Source: Arctopsyche grandis
Lineage: Eukaryota > Arthropoda > Insecta > Trichoptera > Hydropsychidae
Assembly: GCF_051622035.1 (NCBI RefSeq)
Contig: NC_135362.1
Coordinates: 9,055,501-9,119,500, forward strand
Length of the DNA: 64,000 bases
Direction: 5' to 3'
In this document: positions 55,191 to 64,000 of the stretch, piece after piece
Position numbering within the stretch: position 1 is the stretch's first letter
Layout of the letters: every line of letters starts with the position of its first letter
Program-made: the position numbers and the translations under genes
Notes under the pieces: model-generated
Database searches by the model: none
Seen by the model: the letters and a program-made list of their open reading frames with translations, nothing else
What the model was told of the DNA's origin: nothing

Positions 55191-56396
55191 ATGATTATAG
55201 ACAATCATAAAAATATAAATATTTTTTTATATAATTAATAAATATTATCTTAATTTGTCATCGTTGACGTCAATATGTACAGTTGATGATCGAAAATCTG
55301 GCAATCGATACGTTTCCCTCAGATCCGGCATGGATTTTAGAGTGCATTTTTAAATTTACCGCGTTAGCGCTCCAATAAATAAATAATTTGAATTTGACAC
55401 TTGAGAACAACTCGATAATGATCTTTAATGTTGCAGATAAAATTGAAAGTATGATTATAAAATTAGATTTCGGAATCTATGTACATAGTATGTATCGAAA
55501 ATGATCAAACTGAAGTATTTGAAACTTTACATAATTTCTTATCTGAAAACAAGAATAGTAAGTCTTGGGATATACGTGAAGAAATAATTGAACATTTAAT
55601 AGGGATGAAATCGTATTCTACACAGTGCTTCCCCAAACCTTAAGATGCAAATAATTGGATTTCAAACCCCTTTGAAAATGAAAATTTTCGGACAGCTACC
55701 AAGGAAAAGGAGAACTTGATTGAACTTTCAAATTATAGCATTTAAAAACTGAATTCTAAATAAATAAGGTTATTAATTTTTGAATAAGTTGACGTGAAGA
55801 ATATGAACAACTTTCTGACATAGATCAACAGTAGAAGTATCACAAAATAGTAGATAGATGTATTATACTTTGAGCATATTATATGTAATTGTGATAACTT
55901 TTTTCCACAAAATTTCTTACCAACACAGATCTACATATTGCGTGTATTCTGTCTTCATATTCCTTACCATGCAAATATTATATAAAATAATAAAATACAC
56001 TTGCAAAAACAAATTTCATGAAATACAATCATTTTATATGTTATGTACTACCAAGTGGTACGTGAGTCAAAAAAGCTTGGGAGCCGCTGATGTAGATGTT
56101 GAATTTTTTTTAAAATTGAAATATCTATTCATTTGAATTATTGTATTAATAAAAGTAAAGTAAAACTACCGAAAATATACATATATATAGATTCGACTTA
56201 CGACCGAAGTTCAGGGACGTATCTCCGTCGTAAGTCGAGGAATACCTGTATTTAGACGGGTTCTATCTAGAAGTTGAACGAAAATTGCCAAGAGGATTAA
56301 TCGGGTAGTTTATGTAATGAGAGAAAATTGTATATCAAGACGTTTAAAGCCGTTTGAAATAAGGATTTTTAATTCTAATCGTCAAATAAGTCTGAT

Positions 56397-57620
56397 AACA
56401 CTAAGCAACAAAAAATCACGTTTTTTACTTACCGGAACAATCATCATCAATTAATATTTATTAAGTTTGTCTTACTGAATTTAAATATGATGATAATTTC
56501 TGTTTTCTTCTTCTCGTTATTGAGATATGAGCGTTTAAAAAAATGCGAAATTTTGGCTTTTGCAATCTTTAACTCAAAATATAGTACTGCGACGCCAAAA
56601 GTACGTAGTGGAATCAACAGTCAGATATTTTTTCCATTGATTGTGATTTTATTGTTTTACAACACATATAAATAATTATATAGCGAATTTTAAAATTAAA
56701 AAATATATATATTTTTTAAACTATCACGCATTTATTGGACCAATTCTATATATCACTACATTTACAAGGGTATATTTTCGAGCTGAATATTTTTTTGATT
56801 TCATCTGAACGTTTGATGCATATTTATATGAATATTTATTTTAATCATGTGGAATCTCACTATTATTTTCTATTTAATTACTATAATAAATACATAAAAA
56901 TCCCGAGTTTTTAGCAATCTCGAATTTCGCTGAACTGTATAAAATGCTGCAAATTCACAAATTTTACCGTCTCTGTGAATATTAATTGATATGTACTTTG
57001 TATTATAGTAATACTACGTATTTGTATCAAATGTACAATGTTTCTGGTCAGGAAGGCGCATTGGGGTTATCTGTTAATAATCCTTTCTGGTATAAATTAA
57101 AGATAAACTAAAAATAAATAATAATGATAACAATAAAAAAATTAATGACCAATGTGACCTAACAGGTTGCCTCAATGCGTCACACTTGTCTCACACAAAT
57201 ATGAAATGAAATGTTCTAAGCGGAGCTGCGCATACAACAGCATTTTTTTAACTAAATTTAAAATCATTGACCACTCGAATTAGTAAATTTAAATAATAAT
57301 AAAAAAAATTTGAGAAAAAAAACCGGACCTTATAAATGTGGTTTTGGAAAAAGTATAGTTTTGACTTTTAAAACTCGCTAGATAATTAATTATATGTAAG
57401 TATTTAAAAGAAATTAAAATTATAATCAATAGAAAAAACATTTGACTATTGATTTCAATACTCACTAATGCCACAGTGATGCTAGATTTTGGGTTACTGA
57501 TTTTAAAGCAAAAAAAAAACTTTTCATATCCCATAGAAAAGGAAGAAAACAACAGTAATTATTGTCATATTCAAATTTAAATGGGTCAATTTTAGTAAAG
57601 ATTTTTTTTGTTGCGAAATG
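56397..57620. mobile_element. Degenerate copy of the CACTGAGCAACAAAAAA hairpin family
   Basis: The left arm starts CACTAAGCAACAAAAAATCA after TAA and continues GATATGAGCGTTTAAAAAAA, TTTTGGCTTTTGCAATCTTT and ACTCAAAATATAG, as in the element at 59436. 57320-57620 is a diverged inverted right arm (ACTTTTAAAACTCGCTAGAT, TTGACTATTGATTTCAATAC). The middle is longer than in the 59.4-kb copy and includes a SINE-tail-like stretch near 57047-57105 (AGGAAGGCGCATTGGGGTTA). Confidence 0.6.
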
Positions 57621-57660
57621 CAATCGACGTTTCCTATCTGCATACATATAATTATGTACA

Positions 57661-57890
57661 CCAGCAGTATGTTGCTAACGACTCAGAGGTCTCGGGTTCG
57701 ATTAGATCTGGTTTGAAAAGAATCATGTTTTGTATGGTTTGAAGTACATATTTATGAGGTCTCCAAGTTGAACCTATCAGAGTTTGCCAATTTTTTTTAC
57801 TATTGATGCGGTACCTCGCAAATTGGCTACCTATTATTTATATGTCACCAATTTCAAATTTATATATTAATGTATGTATGTACAATTATT
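57661..57890 (+). repeat. tRNA-derived SINE, diverged and 3'-truncated
   Basis: Head CCAGCAGTATGTTGCTAACG, B box GGGTTCGATTAGA and body TATCAGAGTTTGCCAATTTT then GCAAATTGGCTACC. The 3' tail with CCTTCCTGG is absent. Confidence 0.6.
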
Positions 57891-58099
57891 GCCATGTGTC
57901 GATTTGGGGCAACCTGTTATGACACTGGTAAAAATATATACCTAAATTCCATGAAATTTACATTATGATTTTTTATTTGACAGTTCTACGAGCAGATTTG
58001 TCTCACTCTCATCGCGATTGTCTTGAAACATTTTAGCTATTAATCCCGACTTGACATAATACGAGTGCATTCAGACCTTGTCCGTTAAATAAATCCAAA

Positions 58100-58400
58100 G
58101 TATTGAAATATGGACAGAAATCTGGTCCTACATATTTCAGACAATCTTCTTTTGGAACGAGATTAAAAGGATACAGTGAGATTGGGTCAATAAAAAATCG
58201 GTCAAAAACGGGAAGAATAAGGAAGAGAACACCGTTTCAAAATCTCATTTTAACGATAACATCTTTAAAAATCCCAAAGATGAACCTTATGAGCTATTCG
58301 AAGAAATAAAAAGGGAATAAAACATAAAATTTTCTTCACGAATCGTAAGAAGATGTCTGAAGGCAGCTGGGTGCTGAAATTTGACGTCAGCTACATACAT
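58100..58400 (+). pseudogene. Tc1-like transposase N-terminal fragment
   Basis: One frame gives SIKNRSKTGRIRKRTPFQNL followed by TSLKIPKMNLMSYSKK; after a stop and shift, SSRIVRRCLKAAG follows. In Tc1-type transposases the DNA-binding region reads 'GS...K.R.GRPR.TT...D..L...SLKNP......L...L....G..VS..TVRR.L..AGL', so the match covers both helix-turn-helix parts. The catalytic domain is absent. Confidence 0.55.
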
Positions 58401-59432
58401 ATCTGTCCTATGTAAAAGAATAACGAAAAGAAAAATAATGTACTGAAAATTTGTATCACAATTCAATCGAATAAGAAAGAAATCAAATAAATCGTATATA
58501 CAATTGTTTTTTTATATACTATATTTCAACGGTTGTTTATCTCTGAGCACGTGCCTTGATAAAAAAACGAGGAAAATTCGGAACAGTGCCGCTTTCGGCA
58601 ATTACTGAATCAATGATATATATTTGGGTAATAAGGATTCTTCTAGTACTTTTAGCCGTCATCGTTTTGGAATTTAGTTGAAACGAACGGTTTTTTATAT
58701 CTTATATTTTGGCAAATACATACCTACTCGTATATATGAAAGTACGTGTATAGTATATCAAACAAAAGCTGTGTGAAAAGCGTTAAACCAAATAATATAA
58801 AGTCGATAATATTTTCGTGTAAATACCGATAGTATCGTATTTGATACATTTCAGCATGATCGACAAACAATGCTAAACATTTTGAAATATTCAAATGTGA
58901 TATACTCGACTTTGATCGACGAAGTTTTTGTTTACTTATTTCAAATTAATTCATTTACTAAATGTATTATTCAAACGGTTCTAAATGCTAAGAGAAAAAT
59001 AAATGGAAAGCGTGATTCGGTAGGTGGAAGAACTGAATCATCGAAATTTATCATTTAAAGTTAAACCATTAAAATCTGCGTGTTTAATTAATCATACACT
59101 ATAAGTATTTTCGAAAAGTTGAATTAAATTTTTATCTTATTTTTAATCAAATAATATATTCATAAATTGGTTTATTTTTTCCATAACAATGTTTTTTATT
59201 ACTTTCAATCTTATGGAAAACTCTATCAGCTTCCTGTCACTTATATAATGTACAATATACATACATACATATTTATATTATTATTTTTATAAACATTACA
59301 TGATAACAATTAAAATAAAATATATCTAATAAGCTTAATACTCCAATTATATCTCATAATTTAAAAAAAAAATAACTATAATTACAGTTATAGCCTTATG
59401 GAGTTAAGCAGTTATGAAATTAAAATCAACAA
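58401..59432. other. AT-rich DNA, no gene seen
   Basis: No supported feature; a 62-codon open frame at 58870-59058 has no recognisable motif. Confidence 0.4.
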
Positions 59433-59435
59433 TTA

Positions 59436-60213
59436 CACTGAGCAACAAAAAATCACGTTTTTGAGTCACCAGAGCGGAGACTAGCCAATCTTTACTAAGT
59501 TTGACCCACTGAATTCGAATATGATATTGATTTTTGTTGGTGGGCGATCGTTTACGAGATATGAGCGTTTAAAAAAATCCGCGATTTTTACAGTTTTTTG
59601 GCTTTTGCGGTCTTTAACTCAAAATTTAGGATTGTTACGCTCAAACTGAGTATTGTAATCAATAGTCAGATATTTTTCCTATTAATTGTTATATTTTATT
59701 GCTTTAAAATACTTCTAATTAATTGTCTAGCGAATTTTAAAAGTCAAATATATATATATTTTTTTACGGATTTTTTTTCTGTGCTATTTTTCATTTATTT
59801 GGCAAATTTTTTATTTCACCACGTTTATAAGGATTACTATAATGGCGAAATCACTTTATAGTAATCCTTATAAACGTGGTGAAATAAAAATTTTGTATAA
59901 AAAAGTATATATTTGACTTTTAAAATTCGCTAGACAATTAATTAGAAGTATTTTAAAGCAATGAAATATAACAATGAATAGGAAAAATATCTGACTATTG
60001 ATTACAATACTCAATTTGAGCGTAACAATCCTAAATTTTGAGTTAAAGACCGCAAAAGCCAAAAAACTGTAAAAATCGCGGATTTTTTTAAACGCTTATA
60101 TCTCGCAAACGATCGCCCACCAACCAAAATCAATATCATATTCGAATTCAGTGGGTCAAACTTAGTAAAGATTGGCTAGTCTCCGCTCTGGTATTTTTTT
60201 TTGTTGCTCAGTG
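59436..60213. mobile_element. Long near-perfect hairpin MITE, TSD TTA
   Basis: CACTGAGCAACAAAAAATCA at 59436 pairs with its inverse at 60213, and the arms remain complementary to the centre at about 59848 (TTATAAGGATTACTATAATG / CACTTTATAGTAATCCTTAT). TTA is on both sides (59433-59435, 60214-60216). The two arms therefore give almost the same peptide on opposite strands. The left arm has about 30 bp of extra T-rich sequence. No transposase. Confidence 0.85.
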
Positions 60214-60414
60214 TTATTATCGTATCATAGGGTCACTATCAAAATAACAATGATTTGATAACGTTTAACGTTTCGAATACTATTTGAACGAATCATTATT
60301 CCAATTACAAATCTTATCATGCAATAAAATCGATATGAGAATATTTCAACTGTTGCAAATTAAAAATTTACGGATTCAACATTTTTTTTCAATTCTCCTT
60401 AACATTATTATCAT

Positions 60415-61135
60415 ACTAGTGTTGTACCCGATGAAATATCACCGCATAGGTGTTGGCATATTAAATATTATTAAATAAAAAAAAATAAAAGAAATGTGTC
60501 GGTCCTGTGTTCGATCCGCACGCTATCGAACACCTTTTAAATATATTTATATTTAATTGGTTAATATGCAATAAAAAAATGGGTATAAAACACCAATAGA
60601 AACATCAATTAAATTCATTTTCAAGAGATGGCGGTAATTTCCCTGCCAAGAGGAAACATTGGTCGCAAATAGTATATATATAAGTTTTTTATTTTGTTAT
60701 TGTATTCGTATATATGTATGTATGTACGTTTTGGCAGTGGTTTAGCTATGACGTTATGAAGTACATATGTATGTATATGTCGAATAGAAACGACTATTAG
60801 GGTGAAATCACACAGCGGTGAATGTGGGGCGTGGGTTTTCTTTAGATACTTTTAAACATATAGAAAAAATATCGCGTTCATGGGATGCGTACAAGGTATA
60901 GTCCTTTCAAAACGTCCAAAAAAATGACCCCTTGGGTGTGTTCGGTAAAATTGTATCCTTGCTTGACAGTGATCGATAGCTGTTTTATGAAATGTAGAAG
61001 AACTAATCGTCGTTCCACATCCCGCGCTGTGTGATTTCGCCATTATAGTACGGCGAGCGTTATCTCAGACAGACACACAGCCACGTAGACAGACAGAACA
61101 GCGATATTATACATATATGATGATTTTCATTAACA
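60415..61135 (+). mobile_element. CTAGTG retroposon, copy with 17-bp flanking repeat
   Basis: CTAGTGTTGTACCCGATGAA to about GATGATTTTCA, with TTAACATTATTATCATA (17 bp) directly before (60399-60415) and after (about 61130-61146). A duplication this long is typical of target-primed retroposition. The unit has a B-box-like TGTGTTCGATCCGCACG but no clear A box, and is split by the MITE at 60800-61042. Confidence 0.65.
60800..61042. mobile_element. Harbinger-type MITE, TSD TTA, copy B
   Basis: Left end GGGTGAAATCACACAGCGG, right end inward TGGCGAAATCACACAGCGCG, flanked by TTA. It sits at exactly the same position of the host retroposon as copy A at 38993. Confidence 0.8.
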
Positions 61136-62340
61136 TTATTATCATATATTCACCAATCACCAATTGACGTTGAAATAAATTTATTACTTTTTATTTCATT
61201 TGATGCATAAGCGCAATGTATTTCATGAAAATGTTTCTCCTCTGTGTTAGCTCGAGGATATCAAACATATTTGATCATCGTTTGATGAGTGCAATTTAAA
61301 ACAATTGCATAATTCGCAGATGCAATTCAGTTCTCCCAGGCTCGTGTACATGCACATGTGAATCGTGTCGAGGAATTGGGTCAGTGAAAGTTACTCTCGC
61401 TCGTATCGTCAAAATACAGGATGTGGACTCCAGATGCGAACAATCTGACATATTATATACAATATACATACAATATATCAGAGCGAAAGTTTGAACAGTA
61501 AATATCCATCAAGAAATGCCTTTAATTGGCTCGACGAATCTGTACCACTCGAATGACAGCAATAATGACATTGACATTACCTGGTACCCATTTGCATAAT
61601 GTTAAATGCAATTATAGGTATAATATAATATAATATTCAAGTTGATTTTTATAGCGACTTGTACTACTTATTATGTATAAATTGATTTACATCATATTAA
61701 TTGACACTTTCATTGTATGTATAATATATAATTGTGTTGTAATGAATTCTGTTTGCGATTTGCAATTGTGATGTTGTTTATTCTCACGATATAACTGTTG
61801 AAAAAGTTTTGGTTATAAGCATCACATTATGCATATATAATGATTGTAAAAATGAATGATTGGATCTTGAATTTTTCGCTCTGTATTTATATTTTTGAGC
61901 ATCTTTTTTAACACGGTCAAGTGGAAGGTCAATGCCACATAATAAATAAAATCTTTTAAAAACCCCTGAATTGCATTTGTTGTGTTATAACAATTAGTTA
62001 GGCAGACTGTCAAGGCGATCTTGTCTGAGATGCAGTCTGGGGCATGCAAAGGTCTCGTTGTATATGCGTGAGCCATTGTCGTTTATTATTTGAAAAGTAA
62101 ATATCAATTCGTTGCATATTTATTCAGAATATACACGTGTATGTAACAAAGGCAGACTACTGTTCTTTTGAGGTGCATATTTTGGTTCATATATGTATAC
62201 CTATACAGTGTGGCTTGATATTTTATTTTGCGGAATTGTAAAGATTTGCAGACAACTTCTATAGTAAGGCCGGAAATGGTTTTTAATCTTTTTAAGATTT
62301 GCATTTAAAATGCAATAAATCAGACTGTACTTCCTATGTG
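61136..62340. other. Intergenic DNA, no gene seen
   Basis: AT-rich, without recognisable coding or repeat features. The minus-strand open frames at 61822-62076 and 62104-62304 show no motif. Confidence 0.4.
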
Positions 62341-62795
62341 ATGAAATCTATATATAATATATAAAAATCAATGTTTGTCTGTCTGTCTCGAATAGGCTCC
62401 TAAATCACTGAACTGATTACGATAAAACTTTCATGATTTGTTGTATGCATGTCCGGGAAGATTATTGTGAAAAAAAATCGGCCTAAAACAGGAACGGAAA
62501 CGGAAAAAACGAGAATGAGTGGCATTGCAACGCAATACTTTCAAATGTTTTTGCGTCGCGACATGCTTGTTAGGGTAAAATAAACAAATAATTGAATAAT
62601 TTCAAATGTGGTCGCTGCCTGCGTTTTTTCCGACAAATGGGAACGGGAACGAGAACGTGAACGGGAATGGGTATGGGAACGGGTATGGGAACGGGAACGG
62701 GAACGGGAACGAGAATAGGAATGGGAACGGGAACGGGAATTGCATGCGTTATTGTGGCATTGCAATGCATGCCGGGTTCAGCTAGTAGATTTATA
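62341..62795 (-). repeat. CCCGGCATGCGTTGC interspersed repeat, copy 3
   Basis: On the minus strand it reads GCTGAACCCGGCATGCATTG, an expanded TTCCCG hexamer array, and then CTTCCCGGACATGCATACAA and GACAGACAGACAAACATTGA. It is the inverse of the copies at 6715 and 47487. Confidence 0.65.
62638..62740 (+). repeat. (GGGAAC)n-type hexanucleotide array
   Basis: About sixteen units of GGGAAC/GGGAAT/GAGAAC/GGGTAT in phase, within copy 3 of the CCCGGCATGC repeat. Only a few units are present in the other two copies. Confidence 0.85.
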
Positions 62796-62804
62796 AATAT
62801 AGCA

Positions 62805-62935
62805 AACTAGTGGTTTTACCCGGCTTCGCTCAATATTTGTAATATAAACCGCGTAAACATGACTAATCTAATAGTAAACATTTTATTAAATTTATTTGAA
62901 TAGTTTTATTTTATATAAATTTATTCGAATACTCA
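62805..62935 (+). repeat. ACCCGGCTTCGC interspersed repeat
   Basis: CTAGTGGTTTTACCCGGCTT, ATATTTGTAATATAAACCGC and TAATCTAATAGTAAACATTT match 6298-6390. It lies directly after the CCCGGCATGC repeat. Confidence 0.6.
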
Positions 62936-63013
62936 TTTGTTTTTTTTTTATTAAACTGACTATCACGAACAAACAAACATATATACTAAGTCTCTTTCGA
63001 AATTATATGTATA

Positions 63014-63100
63014 CCAGAATCCGGCGTCCCCCCCGGTGCCTTCGCCCTCGGCGCCGTCGCCCCCAGCGCCCCCTGAAGCCTTCGCCCCCGGGAACTTTGA
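63014..63100 (+). repeat. C-rich CGCCCCC tract
   Basis: Repeated TTCGCCC/CGCCCCC units make a short, sharply GC-rich island in AT-rich DNA. Open frames through it on both strands are compositional. Confidence 0.7.
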
Positions 63101-63339
63101 ATTCTTTGAATCGAAAAAAATCAAATCGGCGCGTAATCGGTGAATCGAAAAAAAAAAAATCATATGTGTTGTCTACGAACCAGCGAACGAAGGTTACATA
63201 TATGCATACATACATACATACTTATATGCAGTGTCTTTCGAAATGATATATTAGATTTTATAGTATTTACCGTTTTTTATTCTTGATGTTAGGGTGGATT
63301 TATTGTTTTATTTAATATACTTATGTACAATACATATGT

Positions 63340-63795
63340 CAGCAGTATGGCTCAGTGGTTGCGTTTATGTTTAGCAACAAGAGATTATTGGGTTCGATCC
63401 CGGGCATAAATATTTAATATACTGCTGGTTAGACTTGGATATTTGTGACTCCAAGTCGATTGTTTCTTATCAGAGTTTTCCAATTTTATCTCATCATTGT
63501 TGAAACGGTTTTTCAAAATTGGCAAAAAAAAAATCATCTTACATGCTATCACAAATCTTCTGTATTTAATGTACAATTTGTGAAAAATTATGTACAAGTC
63601 TAAATCCATAGATGTCTCAATGGAGTAATTAATTAATTAATTTTTAATTTCGTGCTCTTCAGCCTATCGAAATACAGTGATTTATGTAATAAAAATGCTG
63701 CAGTGTTTGTAATTAATTGTCTAGGAAGGTGAATTGGGGTCTATCTGAAAGCCTTCCTGGTATATATGTATGTAAAATAAAATAAAATAATAAAA
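63340..63795 (+). mobile_element. tRNA-derived SINE, full length
   Basis: Head CAGCAGTATGGCTCAGTGGT, B box GGGTTCGATCCCG, closing ATACTGCTGG, body GTGACTCCAAGTCGATTGTT, then the 3' part CATAGATGTCTCAATGGAG, ATGTAATAAAAATGCTGCAG and GCCTTCCTGGTATATATGTA, ending in (AAAATA)n. Confidence 0.8.
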
Positions 63796-64000
63796 TGTCA
63801 CTCTCATATGAACGTGAACAATTGAATAGTTTTGATATAAATTTTAGCCGTTTTATTTATTTAGTTGAAATATACTGTAATATGTACGCCAGTATGAAAA
63901 TTTATTTGAATGAGTTTCAATGGAAAATTGAAAATTTTCTAAATATTACCATCTATCGCCGAATTTTGACACTATTTAATGCAAATCGACGTTTTCATGC
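63796..64000. other. AT-rich DNA at window end
   Basis: Nothing recognisable. Confidence 0.4.

Larger units (their letters stand above)
54016..56089 (+). mobile_element. hAT element, TSD ATGTAGAT, second level of the nest
   Basis: Left CAGTGGTTCCCAACCTGTGG, right (inward) CAGCGGCTCCCAAGCTTTTT, with a perfect 8-bp duplication ATGTAGAT (54008-54015, 56090-56097). Both ends carry GGTACGTG. About 55590-55745 retains a decayed transposase piece reading WISNPFENENF and ENLIELSNYSI, like the 'W..NPF...EL..LS' region of ZBED5/SCAND3-type hAT transposases. About 980 bp remain without the inner insert. Confidence 0.85.
53839..56248. mobile_element. Tigger/pogo-like MITE, TA TSD, outermost of a nest
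   Basis: Left CAGGTAGGCCTCGACTTACG and right (inward) CAGGTATTCCTCGACTTACG, flanked by TA (53837-53838, 56249-56250). The CCTCGACTTACGAC terminus resembles Tigger-type mariner relatives. Without the inserts the element is only about 320 bp and non-coding. It was split by the hAT element at 54016-56089. Confidence 0.75.

Noticed and set aside
59598-60062. Pair of similar 64-87-codon proteins encoded on opposite strands
   Set aside because: They arise from the two arms of the hairpin element, not from two genes.
62541-62770. Arg-Ser-rich frame resembling an SR protein
   Set aside because: Product of the (GGGAAC)n hexanucleotide array on the minus strand; a parallel frame gives a Val-Pro repeat from the same DNA.

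Overview
This is an AT-rich eukaryotic nuclear window, almost certainly from an insect. The evidence is four spliced genes with GT-AG introns, many TACATA/ATGTAC-type simple repeats, a 17.6/297-like Ty3 retroelement remnant, and a very dense mix of DNA transposons, tRNA-derived SINEs and solo LTRs. I cannot name the species. Most of the 64 kb is transposon-derived or featureless intergenic and intronic DNA.

Four protein-coding genes can be assembled exon by exon. (1) 15817-16599, minus: a four-exon, 183-aa secreted and probably GPI-anchored Ly6/uPAR-type protein with exactly ten cysteines. (2) 19861-21586, plus: a three-exon, 179-aa signal peptidase complex subunit 3 (SPCS3/Spase22-23). (3) 23798-32840, minus: a four-exon, 207-aa FGFR1OP2/SIKE-family coiled-coil protein (Fgop2), a STRIPAK-associated family; it is convergent with SPCS3 and its 3' end lies next to that of SPCS3. 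(4) 37114-42792, minus: a six-exon, 345-aa membrane-anchored epoxide hydrolase 4-like alpha/beta hydrolase. These are unrelated housekeeping, surface and metabolic genes; nothing suggests a cluster or shared pathway.

Layout. 1-15.8 kb is intergenic and repeat-rich: hAT remnants, SINEs, foldback elements with 9-bp target duplications, a TTAA-flanked MITE and a retroposon with an internal duplication. 15.8-23.8 kb is gene-rich (Ly6, a possible LTR cluster, SPCS3, the Fgop2 3' UTR). 23.8-33 kb is Fgop2, with introns holding an RTE-type LINE fragment, a solo LTR, MITEs and a SINE. 33-37 kb holds a Mutator-like foldback element with a solo LTR inside it, just upstream of Fgop2, then a Harbinger transposase fragment between foldback arms. 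37-42.8 kb is the epoxide hydrolase gene, whose 4.3-kb first intron is full of repeats. 42.8-64 kb has no gene I can support. It contains a hAT element, a cruciform-like nested palindrome, a decayed Ty3-type provirus, a three-level nest of DNA transposons, a near-perfect 778-bp hairpin element and further SINEs.

The most informative structures are the transposon nests and paralogous empty sites, where exact target-site duplications allow the order of insertions to be read directly. I saw no new cellular machinery. The best candidates for undescribed biology are the non-autonomous element families and the small Ly6 gene.
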